DNA of 64,000 nucleotides from Limnochorda pilosa (GTDB lineage: Bacteria > Bacillota > Limnochordia > Limnochordales > Limnochordaceae), in contig NZ_AP014924.1 in the NCBI RefSeq assembly GCF_001544015.1, forward strand, positions 124,001 through 188,000, in the 5' to 3' direction. This document shows, in pieces, positions 33,472 through 42,809 of the stretch. Both the position numbers and the translations under genes were made by a program. Under the pieces are notes generated by a model. That model ran no database searches. It had not been told where the DNA came from and saw only the letters and a program-made list of their open reading frames with translations. Positions within the stretch are counted from its first letter, which is position 1. The number at the start of each line of letters is the position of its first letter.

Positions 33472-35274
33472 ATGGAACCTCAGGACGCATCCGGGTCGGT
33501 GCTCTTCGACCCGTCCCGTCGAGCCGACGTGAACCTGGTGGAAGGGGATGGGCAGATCCGGCTCGTCTTCCGGCTGCGCCTGCGCCAGCCTGGCGTGACG
33601 CCCCGGGTGGAGTGGCGCCAGGCCGGCTGGACCACCCTGTCCATGGAAGACGTGGGTCTCCTGGGCGAGTGGGCCGTCTTCCAGGCCGTGATCCACGTCC
33701 AGGACCCGGCCCGTCCCGTCGTCTACCGGTTCTGCCTGTCGGGCCCGGAGGGCGAGCGTTTCTTCGGGCCCGCGGGCCTGGCGCCGGAACCGGAGGCTGC
33801 CGGCAGCTTCCAGCTCCACCCGGGGACGCAGGCCTCCTTCCCCGTGGTGGCCTGGACGCGCGGCCGGGTCTTCTACCAGGTCTTTCCCGACCGCTTCGCC
33901 AACGGCGACCCTTCCAACGACCCGCCCGGCACCACGCCGTGGGGTGGCGCCGTGCGGCCCGACACGGGGAGCCAGTACTTCGGCGGCGACCTGGCCGGTC
34001 TCATCGACCGGCTCGACTACCTGCAGGACCTGGGCGTGGGCGGCCTCTACCTGAACCCCATCTTCTCTGCCGGAAGCTCCCACGGCTACGATACCGTGGA
34101 CTACCTCCGCATCGACCCGCGCCTGGGCGACCTGGACACCTTCCGCACCCTGCTGGACGAAGCCCACCGGCGGGAGATGCGGGTGATCCTCGACGCGGTC
34201 TTCAACCATACCGGCACGGGCTTCTGGGCCTTCCAGGACGTCGCAGAGCGCGGCGCGGCCTCCCGCTACAAGGACTGGTACCACTTCCACGGCTTCCCCG
34301 TGAACGTGGAGGTGCCCAACTACGAGGCGTGGTGGAACGTCCCCTCGCTTCCGAAACTGCGGGTCTCCAACCCGGACGTGCGGGCGTACCTGATGGGCGT
34401 GGCCCGCTACTGGACCCGCCTGGGGATCGACGGGTGGCGGCTCGACGTACCCAACGAGATCCGTGAGCCCGGCTTCTGGGAGGAGTTCCGCCTGGTGGTG
34501 AAGGGCATCAACCCCGAGGCGTACATCGTGGGGGAGATCTGGCACGTGGAGCCCGAATGGCTTGAGGGGACCTGCTTCGATGCGGTGATGAACTACCCTC
34601 TGGGGCGGGACGCCCTGGTGCCCTTCTTCCGGGGGAAAGGCGGCTTCGGCGCCCGTGAGCTGGACCGGGCCGTCCAGCGGGCGGTCCTGGCCTATCCGGA
34701 GCAGGCGGTGACGATGAACTTCAACGTCGTGGGCTCCCACGATACCGCACGCGTCCTCACCGCGCTCGGGGGAGGCAACCTGGGCGTTGAGCCGGACCCG
34801 GGGGCGGTACGGCGCCTGAAGGCGCTCATGAGCTTCCTCTTCGCCCTCCCTGGCGTCCCCGTGATCTACTACGGCGACGAGCGCGGCATGCTGGGCGAGA
34901 AGGGCGAGGATTGGGACGCGCAGCGGGCCCCCATGCCCTGGGACGAAGGCGCGGTCCGCGCCGGCGCGGAGATCTTCGACCATCTTCGAAAGCTCGTGCG
35001 CCTCCGGCGGCAGCATCCCGCCCTGGTGGGGCCGGTGGTGACCCGGCTCGCCCTGGACGACGCGCAGGGTCTCTACGCGTGCGCCCGGGGCGGCGGGGGG
35101 GAGGAGGTCGTGGCGGTCACCACCCGCGAGGCGCGGAGGGTCCACGTGGTCCTCGCCGGCCTGACCGGCCGCTTCCGTGACCTCGTCCGGGACGAGAGCC
35201 TCCACGCTGGAGGTCAGGGCCTCAACGTGGAGTTGGATGGGCCCGAGACGCGGCTCATCGTGAAAGAAAGCTGA
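33472..35274 (+). CDS. GH13 neopullulanase/cyclomaltodextrinase-like alpha-glucanase
   Basis: 600 residues without a signal peptide. An N-terminal starch-binding (CBM34-like) domain of about 130 residues is followed by the GH13 barrel: VFYQVFPDRFANGD, DAVFNHTG (region I), DGWRLDVPNEI (nucleophile Asp), GEIWHVEP (acid/base Glu) and VGSHDTAR (third Asp; the common NHD reads SHD). Acts on maltodextrins, cyclodextrins or pullulan in the cytoplasm. ATG with GGAGGTG upstream. Together with the debranching enzyme it suggests glycogen or maltodextrin use. Confidence 0.92.
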   Translation: MEPQDASGSVLFDPSRRADVNLVEGDGQIRLVFRLRLRQPGVTPRVEWRQAGWTTLSMEDVGLLGEWAVFQAVIHVQDPARPVVYRFCLSGPEGERFFGPAGLAPEPEAAGSFQLHPGTQASFPVVAWTRGRVFYQVFPDRFANGDPSNDPPGTTPWGGAVRPDTGSQYFGGDLAGLIDRLDYLQDLGVGGLYLNPIFSAGSSHGYDTVDYLRIDPRLGDLDTFRTLLDEAHRREMRVILDAVFNHTGTGFWAFQDVAERGAASRYKDWYHFHGFPVNVEVPNYEAWWNVPSLPKLRVSNPDVRAYLMGVARYWTRLGIDGWRLDVPNEIREPGFWEEFRLVVKGINPEAYIVGEIWHVEPEWLEGTCFDAVMNYPLGRDALVPFFRGKGGFGARELDRAVQRAVLAYPEQAVTMNFNVVGSHDTARVLTALGGGNLGVEPDPGAVRRLKALMSFLFALPGVPVIYYGDERGMLGEKGEDWDAQRAPMPWDEGAVRAGAEIFDHLRKLVRLRRQHPALVGPVVTRLALDDAQGLYACARGGGGEEVVAVTTREARRVHVVLAGLTGRFRDLVRDESLHAGGQGLNVELDGPETRLIVKES

Positions 35275-35427
35275 CCGCACCTTCACGCGGGCTCGACCCG
35301 GCGCGGGAGGATTCTCACCTTTTCCTGCGAATGATGCTTATTACCTAAACCCGTATAGGTACCTCGTGACCCGAGGGGCACCCGTCACGCGCCCGCCGGG
35401 TCCCTGGTGCCCGCGAGGAGGCTCGAC

Positions 35428-36630
35428 ATGTCCCTGGCATGGAACCGGCGGGAGTTCCTCCGGAGGGGGATCCTCACCGTGGGGGCCGCCGGTCTGGCCG
35501 TCTCGGGGCTCGGCCCTCTGGCTCGGGCGGCTGCTCCGTTCCCGGGCGTGGGGCCGGCCACCCGGGATCCCAACCGCCTGGTCGCCCTTCCCGGAAAGCG
35601 CCCGCTCGTCCAGATCTACGACAAGCCGCCCGTCTACGAGACGCCCACCGCGTACCTGATCGGCGACGAGCTCTACCCCCTCACCAACCGCGACGCGTAC
35701 TACGTGCGCTGGCGGGAGGCGCTCATCCCCGAGATCAAGCCGGAAGAGCTCCGCCTGGAGGTGGGCGGGGACGCGGCGGTCCGCCCCCGCACCTTCACCC
35801 TGGACGAGCTGAAGGCCTTCGGCGAGGTCTCGGTGGCTGCCGTGGGCAGCTGCAAGCGGAACGCGAGCGGCACCCTGCGCCCCATGTTGGGCGGCGTCCC
35901 CTGGGGGAAGGGCGACGTCTCCGCGGCCAAGTGGACGGGGGTGCGGGTGAAGGACGTGCTGGAGGCTGTGGGCGTCAAGGAGAACGCCGTCCAGGTGGCC
36001 TTCAAGTCCGCGGGCTTCACCATCGCCCTGGCCGCGCAGGAGTACTGGCGCATCCAGTCGGTGGACGAGATGATGGACCCCAAGGCCATCCTTGCCTACC
36101 GCATGAACGACGGGGAGATCCCCATCTGGAACGGCGCCCCGCTGCGGCTGGTCAACCCCGGCGAGTACGCCCCTGAGTGGGTGAAGCAGGTGGTGCGGAT
36201 CGAGATCCGCTCCACCCCCATCGAGAACCGCTGGGCCGGCACCCACGCCGGACCGGACCCCATCCGGATCGTCTCGCTGGTCACCACCCCCCAGGACGGC
36301 GAGAGGCTCCCCAGCGGCCGGGAGGTGGAGCTCACCGGTGTGGCCTACGACTCAGGCGTCGGCATCGCGAAGGTGGAGGTCAGCATCGACGGCGGCAAGA
36401 GCTGGGAGCGGGCCTCCCTGGAGCCGCTCTCTCCGCACGGCCGCTACGTGTGGCGGGTGTGGCACTACCGCTTCACTCCCAGGCAACGGGGACCGCTCAC
36501 GGTCTTCACCCGGGCCACGGGCGTCGAGGGTGAGGTACAGCCCTTCGGGGTCCAGGAGGCCCATTACACCAGCAACGGGCGGCGCATGAACTCCATCGTC
36601 GAGTTCGCCGCCCACCTGGAGGTGGTGTGA
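35428..36630 (+). CDS. sorA: Sulfite dehydrogenase molybdopterin subunit (SorA-like), Tat-exported
   Basis: 400 residues. RREFLRRG at 7-14 plus a hydrophobic stretch is a twin-arginine signal, so it acts outside the cytoplasmic membrane. The sulfite-oxidase fold shows the molybdenum-ligand Cys142 in VGSCKRNASG (the common form is CxGN) and WTGVRVKDVL; the C-terminal dimerisation domain has VELTGVAYDSGVGIAKVEVS. Oxidises sulfite to sulfate and passes electrons to the cytochrome encoded next. ATG at 35428 with GAGGAGG upstream. An AT-rich stretch at 35321-35360 may hold the promoter, but no clear boxes were found. Confidence 0.85.
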   Translation: MSLAWNRREFLRRGILTVGAAGLAVSGLGPLARAAAPFPGVGPATRDPNRLVALPGKRPLVQIYDKPPVYETPTAYLIGDELYPLTNRDAYYVRWREALIPEIKPEELRLEVGGDAAVRPRTFTLDELKAFGEVSVAAVGSCKRNASGTLRPMLGGVPWGKGDVSAAKWTGVRVKDVLEAVGVKENAVQVAFKSAGFTIALAAQEYWRIQSVDEMMDPKAILAYRMNDGEIPIWNGAPLRLVNPGEYAPEWVKQVVRIEIRSTPIENRWAGTHAGPDPIRIVSLVTTPQDGERLPSGREVELTGVAYDSGVGIAKVEVSIDGGKSWERASLEPLSPHGRYVWRVWHYRFTPRQRGPLTVFTRATGVEGEVQPFGVQEAHYTSNGRRMNSIVEFAAHLEVV

Positions 36631-36631
36631 G

Positions 36632-37003
36632 GTGCGCATCCCGCGCCGCTCGTCGCTCCCGGCGGCCGTGGCCCTGGGGGCGCTGGTGCTGGCCCTGGTC
36701 CTGGGCCCCGGAGGGGAGCCCGTGAGCCGGGGCCAGGCGGTCACCCCCTATGCGGAGCTCCCCCTGGAGGCCTGGGAGCTGGAGCCGGGCGAGGACGCCC
36801 AGCTCGTGCAGGCGTTCTGCACCATCTGCCACTCCCTCGCACCCATCATTCAGCACCAGGGCTTCACCAAGGAGATGTGGGCGCAGGAGGTCGACAAGAT
36901 GCGCCAGCAGCACGGGGCGCCCGTGGACGACGCCACCGCCGCAAAGATCGTGGCTTACCTCCAAGAACACTACAGCCAGGAAGCCCTCCAGGCCGGCCGG
37001 TAG
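36632..37003 (+). CDS. sorB: Monohaem cytochrome c (SorB-like)
   Basis: 123 residues with an N-terminal signal or anchor (AAVALGALVLALVLG) and one haem site CTICH at 63-67. A downstream Met (EMWAQEVDKM) could be the sixth ligand. Begins one base after the sorA stop (GTG, GGAGG upstream), so it is almost certainly the electron acceptor subunit of the sulfite dehydrogenase. Confidence 0.85.
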   Translation: MRIPRRSSLPAAVALGALVLALVLGPGGEPVSRGQAVTPYAELPLEAWELEPGEDAQLVQAFCTICHSLAPIIQHQGFTKEMWAQEVDKMRQQHGAPVDDATAAKIVAYLQEHYSQEALQAGR

Positions 37004-37044
37004 CCGCGGGCAGACCCTGTCGGGCGCTTCGGTTGAAGACCGGA

Positions 37045-37069
37045 GGGGCCCGGGACAGGCCCGGGCCCC
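37045..37069. terminator. Bidirectional hairpin between sorB and fumC
   Basis: GGGGCCCGGG/CCCGGGCCCC, a perfect 10-bp stem with a 5-base loop, lies in the gap of two converging genes. No U-run follows, as for most hairpins in this GC-rich sequence. Confidence 0.45.
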
Positions 37070-37130
37070 CTCCCCGTCCGGCCCCGCCTCCGCGTGGCAG
37101 GGCTTCGGTGCGGCCAGCCATGCGCCGCCT

Positions 37131-38525
<1,395 letters not shown>

Positions 38526-38560
38526 TGCTCCCAAACCTCCTCACGCGGGAAGAGCTCCCG

Positions 38561-38590
38561 ATAGTACCCCCTACCGTTTCACTTCGTCAC
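38561..38590 (-). promoter_or_regulatory. Promoter candidate for fumC
   Basis: Minus strand GTGACG, 18 bases, TACTAT; the predicted start is about 30 bases before the fumC TTG. Confidence 0.4.
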
Positions 38591-38620
38591 CGGCGGATCG
38601 ATTCATGCTCCATCCAACCG

Positions 38621-38649
38621 TTGACCTTCCCGGAAGGCGGCGGTATTAT
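38621..38649 (+). promoter_or_regulatory. Promoter of the padR-ABC operon
   Basis: TTGACC (38621-38626), 17 bases, TATTAT (38644-38649). The expected start, about 38656, falls at the ATG of padR, so the message would be leaderless. Confidence 0.65.
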
Positions 38650-38676
38650 CGCTAGTGATGAGTATCGCTGGCGATA
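38647..38676. promoter_or_regulatory. Tandem palindromic operators over the padR promoter and start codon
   Basis: TATCGCTAGTGATG (38647-38660) and TATCGCTGGCGATA (38663-38676) are two copies of a palindrome close to TATCGCTAGCGATA, 16 bases centre to centre. They cover the -10 box, the transcription start and the first codons. This is an ideal autorepression site for the PadR protein. Confidence 0.6.
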
Positions 38677-39125
38677 GCATCCACGAGAGGGCGCCGGAGA
38701 CGGCCTCGCCCCTGGACCGAATCCTGGACCGCTCCAAGCTCAGCGGCAGCCTCCTGCTTCGGGGCCTGCTCCCTTACTACGTTCTCCTCTTGCTCCGGGA
38801 CGGGCCCCGGTACGGAAACCAGATCCTGGGCGCCATCGCGCGGGAGACCCGCGGGCGGTGGAAGCCCTCGCCCGGCGGTCTCTACCCCCTCCTGCGCCGG
38901 CTGCGGGCTGCCGGCTACATCGCCGAGGAGGCCGGCGAACCGCGTGGGGGCCGGCTGGCCCGGCGCTATCGCCTCACCGCCGCCGGGGCCCGGGCCCTGG
39001 AGGCGTTGCGGGACCAGCTGAAGCCCATGCTGGAGGAGACCATTCACCTGCTCCAGGTCCACCTGGAGCAGCTCAAGCGCTGGGAAGAGGCGCGCCGGGG
39101 CGAAGGAGGCGACCAGGGACGGTGA
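38658..39125 (+). CDS. PadR-family transcriptional regulator
   Basis: 155 residues. The winged-helix PadR domain runs from LLPYYVLLLLRDGPRYGNQI through SPGGLYPLLRRLRAAGYI to ARRYRLTAAGARAL; a C-terminal helix (ETIHLLQVHLEQLKRW) forms the dimer interface. It probably represses its own operon and the ABC exporter that follows, releasing on ligand binding. ATG at 38658 has no ribosome site and coincides with the predicted transcription start. Confidence 0.88.
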   Translation: MSIAGDSIHERAPETASPLDRILDRSKLSGSLLLRGLLPYYVLLLLRDGPRYGNQILGAIARETRGRWKPSPGGLYPLLRRLRAAGYIAEEAGEPRGGRLARRYRLTAAGARALEALRDQLKPMLEETIHLLQVHLEQLKRWEEARRGEGGDQGR

Positions 39126-40069
39126 TCCGGGAAAGAGGCTGGGCCGTGCGGGTGGAGGAGCTCGTCAAGAGCTACGGGGCGGTGCGAGCCCTGGCGGGCG
39201 TATCGCTGGAGGTGCCGAGGGGCGTCGTCCAGGCGGTGCTGGGGCCCAACGGGGCCGGCAAGACCACCCTCTTCGCCATCCTTTCCACCCTGCTCGTCCC
39301 TGACCGCGGCAGCGCCGAGGTGCTGGGGCTGGACCCGGTCCGGCAGGCGGCTGCGGTGCGAAGGCGCATCGCCGTCACCTTCCAGGAGACGGTGCTGGAC
39401 CCCGAGCTGACGGGCCGGGAGACGCTGGTGGACCACGGCCGTCTCTACGGCCTGCGGGGGCGGGAGCTGGCCCGCCGGGTGGACGAGGCGGTGGAGGCGG
39501 TCCAGCTTCAAGACGCGCTCAACCGCCGCACGGGAACCTACTCGGGCGGTATGAAGCGCCGTCTGGAGCTGGCCCGGGGGCTCCTAACCCAGCCGGAGCT
39601 CCTCATCCTGGACGAGCCCACCCAGGGGTTGGACCCCCAGAACCGGACCTACTTCTGGGAGCAGGTGCGGGCCCTGCCCGGGCAGGGGACCACGGTGCTC
39701 CTCTCCACCCACGCCATGGAGGAGGCGGAGGCGCTGGCCCATCAGGTGGCCATCATCGACCAGGGGCGGGTCCTCACCCAGGGAACGCCCGGGGAGCTGA
39801 TCACGAATCTGGGTTCCGAGCAAGTGATCGTGGCCGGTAGCGGCGAGCCGGCGTCGCTGGAGGCCCGCCTGCGGGTGCTCCCCTTCGTGCGGGGAACGCA
39901 TCCCAACGGGCGGGGCCTGCGGGTGGAGGTGGATTCAGGTGCCCGCCGCCTGGCCCAGCTCGCCCAGCTCGCGGCGGACGCCGGCTTCGCCGTGGAGGAG
40001 ATGGCGGTACGGCGCCCCACGCTGGAAGAAGTGTTCCTGAAGCTGACGGGAAGGAGCCTGAGGGACTGA
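39122..40069 (+). CDS. ABC exporter ATP-binding protein
   Basis: 315 residues. Walker A GPNGAGKTT, Q-loop region TFQETVLDPELTG, signature YSGGMKRR, Walker B LLILDEPTQGLDP, and H-loop STHAMEEAE. The C-terminal ~100 residues match the DrrA/CcmA-type extension. Energises the permease encoded next; PadR-linked exporters of this type usually carry drugs or lipids. GTG overlaps the padR stop (GTGA); GTG at 39146, with AAGAGG upstream, is an alternative start. Confidence 0.9.
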   Translation: MIRERGWAVRVEELVKSYGAVRALAGVSLEVPRGVVQAVLGPNGAGKTTLFAILSTLLVPDRGSAEVLGLDPVRQAAAVRRRIAVTFQETVLDPELTGRETLVDHGRLYGLRGRELARRVDEAVEAVQLQDALNRRTGTYSGGMKRRLELARGLLTQPELLILDEPTQGLDPQNRTYFWEQVRALPGQGTTVLLSTHAMEEAEALAHQVAIIDQGRVLTQGTPGELITNLGSEQVIVAGSGEPASLEARLRVLPFVRGTHPNGRGLRVEVDSGARRLAQLAQLAADAGFAVEEMAVRRPTLEEVFLKLTGRSLRD

Positions 40070-40824
40070 TGCCCGCAGCGGCCACCATCTGGGCTCGACA
40101 GGTGCGGAAGTTCACGCGGAACGGCATGGAGCTTTTCGGAACCGTGCTCCAGCCCCTGCTCTGGATGGTCCTCTTCGGCGCCGGGGTGCAGGGGGTGATG
40201 GCCCGGGGGGTCGACCGGCCGGAGTACCTGGCCTTCATGACGCCGGGCATCCTGGCCCTGACGGCCGTGATGGGCGCCGTGGCCGGCGGGGCCTCCTTCC
40301 TGGAGGAGCGGCTCCGGGGCATCGTCAAGGAGTACTGGGTGGCGCCCATCGCCCGCTGGAGCATCCTGGTGGGGACCCTGGCGGCCAGCAGCACCAAGGC
40401 GTTGATCCAGGCGGGCCTCATCCTGGTCACGGGCCTGTTCATGGGGGCCCGGCCCGTGGGTGGACCTGCCGGTTGGGTCGCCTCCCTGGGGCTGCTACTG
40501 GTTTTCAGCATGGGTTTCGCGGGCGTGGCGGCGGCGGCCGCCATGACGGCCCGCTCCACGGGAGCGTATCACGGCGTCATCTTCCTGCTGAACCTGCCGC
40601 TTCTCTTTGCTTCCAACGCGCTGGTGCCGCTGGCCGTGCTTCCGGGGTGGCTCGCCTGGCTGGCCCGCCTCAACCCGGTCACCTACCTGACGGCGGCCGT
40701 GCGGGCCCTCACCTACGGGCAGCCCTCCGAGATCCCCACCCTCGCGGCCTCGGCCGTGCTCCTTCTCTTCGGCGGCGCGGGCGTCCTGCTGGCGCTGGGA
40801 TCCTTCCGGCGGCTCTCGCCCTGA
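40069..40824 (+). CDS. ABC-2 type exporter permease
   Basis: 251 residues with about six membrane segments, including LFGTVLQPLLWMVLFGAGVQ, FMTPGILALTAVMGAVAGGA and the family-typical LNLPLLFASNALVPLAVLPG followed by LNPVTYLTAAVRAL. Starts on the last base of the ATPase stop codon. Substrate unknown; DrrB/daunorubicin-type exporters are the nearest pattern. Confidence 0.88.
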   Translation: MPAAATIWARQVRKFTRNGMELFGTVLQPLLWMVLFGAGVQGVMARGVDRPEYLAFMTPGILALTAVMGAVAGGASFLEERLRGIVKEYWVAPIARWSILVGTLAASSTKALIQAGLILVTGLFMGARPVGGPAGWVASLGLLLVFSMGFAGVAAAAAMTARSTGAYHGVIFLLNLPLLFASNALVPLAVLPGWLAWLARLNPVTYLTAAVRALTYGQPSEIPTLAASAVLLLFGGAGVLLALGSFRRLSP

Positions 40825-40876
40825 CGCGGCCGGCCTCCGGAGCGACCGGCCAGCCGCCAGGGGCGGGCGCGGCTCT

Positions 40877-41293
40877 TCAGTCGCCCCGGTACCCCGCGGG
40901 CAGGGCCACCCGCTGCCCGACGATGACGAAGCCGTCCTCCTCCATCGCGTGCAGCACCGCCTCGGGCGACTCCAAGGGCCGTCCATCCCGGGCGAAGTGT
41001 TCCCGCCCCTCGCCCATGTGCCTGCCGATGACCTGGAGCATCTGCTCGCGGGTGGGTCCCTCCCTGCCCGACGGGGGGTCGAGAGCCATCTCTGCGGGAA
41101 GGCCGGCCGGCCGCCCGTCGAGAGCTTCGGGACGGGGGGCCGCAGGCGCCTGGGGCTCCTTGGGGCGGTGGGCCGCCCCGTTGGCCAGGATCTGCTGAGC
41201 AGTGCCCTCCAGCGCCCGGGCGATGGCCTCCCGCACCCGGGCCTCCACGTCGTTCTGCCAGGACCCCGCTCCTTCCATGCCGGGCTCTTCCAA
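40877..41293 (-). CDS. Hypothetical protein
   Basis: About 138 residues, not recognised. An N-terminal amphipathic helix (VEARVREAIARALEGTAQQI), a Pro/Ala-rich linker, then a charged C-terminal half with TREQMLQVIGRHMGEGREHF and EEDGFVIVGQRVALPAG. TTG at 41293 has the best ribosome site (AGGGGGG, 8 bases); ATG at 41278 is the alternative. No membrane segment. Confidence 0.55.
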   Translation of the reverse strand: MEEPGMEGAGSWQNDVEARVREAIARALEGTAQQILANGAAHRPKEPQAPAAPRPEALDGRPAGLPAEMALDPPSGREGPTREQMLQVIGRHMGEGREHFARDGRPLESPEAVLHAMEEDGFVIVGQRVALPAGYRGD

Positions 41294-41370
41294 GGGCGTC
41301 ACCCCCCTTTCACTCTCCCGCAAACGCGCCGGCTTCTCCCCCGAGAGGTCCTGGGAATGTGTGGAACGGC

Positions 41371-42300
41371 TCAGTCCAGGGGCGACCAAAGGGGGAGCAG
41401 CCCCTCCTCGCACGCGAGGGCGCTCACGGTCTGGTCCGAAGGGCCCGGGGGGCAGCGGGGAACCAACTGCCCTGCGAAGAGGAGGGCAACCCGGGGAACC
41501 CGGGGGCCGAGCTCCGGGAGGAGGCGGTCGTAGTAGCCGGCCCCGTACCCCACCCGGTTGCCGAAGCGGTCGAAGGCGAGGCCGGGCACGAGCACCAGAT
41601 CGACCAGCGCGGCGACCTCCGGGGCCGGCTGGGCGACCCGGGGTTCGGGGATGGCCTGGAAGGGGCCGGGCACCAGGTCCGTCTCGGGGTCCCGGACCTC
41701 GCCGATCTGGAGGCGCCGGCTCGCGCGGTCCACCCGCGGGGCGAAGACCCGCTTGCCCGCGGACAGCGCCCCCCGCATCAGGGTCAGGGTCTCCACCTCG
41801 TGGCCCACCGAGAGGTAAAGCAGCACGCCCCCGGCGTCGTGGTAGGCCTCGGTAGCCACCACCGCCGCGCGCACCGCCTGGCTGCGGCGCCGCACCTCGT
41901 CGCCCGCGAGCCCGTCGCGCCACGCCTGAAACCGGTGCCGGAGCTCGGCCTTGGGCGGGGGCGCCAGGAACTCCTCCACCACCCGGGCCAGCACCTGGGC
42001 CTGGTTGTGGCGGGTGTCGCGGGCGCCGTAAACGAGGGTCACGTCGCCTGTAGCCGCCATGCGTGCCAGGCGGAGCAGCGAGAGGCCGTCCCCCAGCAGG
42101 AGCTCCTCGCGGTAACGGGCCTCGAACTCAGGAAACCGGGCCGGATCGTGACCGAACCAGCGCCGCAGGTCCGCTGAGGGCGCCAAGTCTTGGAGCCAGA
42201 GGGCGTCGACCCGCTCCCGGCTCAAGCCCCGGGGCCACACCCGGTCCACCAGGACCCGCTGGCCGTCCGCCGGCGACGGGGGATCGTAGACACGCTTCAA
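41371..42300 (-). CDS. Fusion of DUF488 and 5-formyltetrahydrofolate cyclo-ligase
   Basis: 309 residues. Residues 1-112 are a DUF488 domain (RVWPRGLSRERVDALWLQDL, then DVTLVYGARDTRHNQA). Residues about 118-309 are a 5-formyl-THF cyclo-ligase (MTHFS/YgfA): LYLSVGHEVETLTLM, AGKRVFAPRV, VLVPGLAFDRFGNRVGYGAG then YYDR. The ligase recycles 5-formyl-THF to methenyl-THF with ATP; DUF488 function is not known. No stop or frameshift separates the two parts. TTG start, weak ribosome site. Confidence 0.88.
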   Translation of the reverse strand: MKRVYDPPSPADGQRVLVDRVWPRGLSRERVDALWLQDLAPSADLRRWFGHDPARFPEFEARYREELLLGDGLSLLRLARMAATGDVTLVYGARDTRHNQAQVLARVVEEFLAPPPKAELRHRFQAWRDGLAGDEVRRRSQAVRAAVVATEAYHDAGGVLLYLSVGHEVETLTLMRGALSAGKRVFAPRVDRASRRLQIGEVRDPETDLVPGPFQAIPEPRVAQPAPEVAALVDLVLVPGLAFDRFGNRVGYGAGYYDRLLPELGPRVPRVALLFAGQLVPRCPPGPSDQTVSALACEEGLLPLWSPLD

Positions 42301-42440
42301 CGGCAGTCCCAGAAGCCGTCATCCCTTTCCGAAGCCGCCTCTACCGTATTCTGGCACCGAGACCCGGGCGGGGCAAGGGGAGGGGAGATGCAGGGCCGAG
42401 GCAGGCTACGCCCAGAACCCACGGACGTGGAGGGAGACCC

Positions 42441-42809
42441 ATGCGCGTGCAGCCGGTGGAGGATGTGCACAAGCTGGCCGGCGAGCTGGAGCGGCGGTTG
42501 AAGGACACCCTGTGCGTCGTCAACCTGCGCCAGGGACAGGACGAGCTGGCCCAGGCCCGCCTGGAGGTGGAACAGGTCTACGTGGACGACCGGGTCCCCA
42601 CCACCCGGACCCTGCGGGTGGTGGGTCGCACGCCCGGCGGGCGCGACCACGGCGCGGTCGCCATACCCCTGGCCGGGCCCATGAGCGGCCAGTGGACCGA
42701 GGCCAGCGGCCGGGTCGACCTGATCCAGGGCGGGTACATCCTCTCGATCATCCCCGCCCCGGGCGCCCGCGAGGGGCACGCGGACCGAAAGAGTCTCGCC
42801 CGGGTCTAG
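42441..42809 (+). CDS. Hypothetical protein
   Basis: 122 residues, not recognised. VHKLAGELERRLKDTLCVVNLRQ is followed by a beta-rich half (TRTLRVVGRTPGG, GRVDLIQGGYILSIIP). No signal or membrane segment. ATG at 42441 with AGGGAG 4 bases upstream. It converges on ldh; the two genes stop on the same CTAG palindrome. Confidence 0.6.
   Translation: MRVQPVEDVHKLAGELERRLKDTLCVVNLRQGQDELAQARLEVEQVYVDDRVPTTRTLRVVGRTPGGRDHGAVAIPLAGPMSGQWTEASGRVDLIQGGYILSIIPAPGAREGHADRKSLARV

Noticed and set aside
33307-35286. A 659-codon minus-strand frame opposite the GH13 gene
   Set aside because: It has no recognisable motif and mirrors an intact GH13 enzyme with all catalytic residues.
40877-41923. A single 348-residue minus-strand protein
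   Set aside because: Its first two thirds are an out-of-frame shadow of the cyclo-ligase fusion; only the part after about 41293 is plausible.
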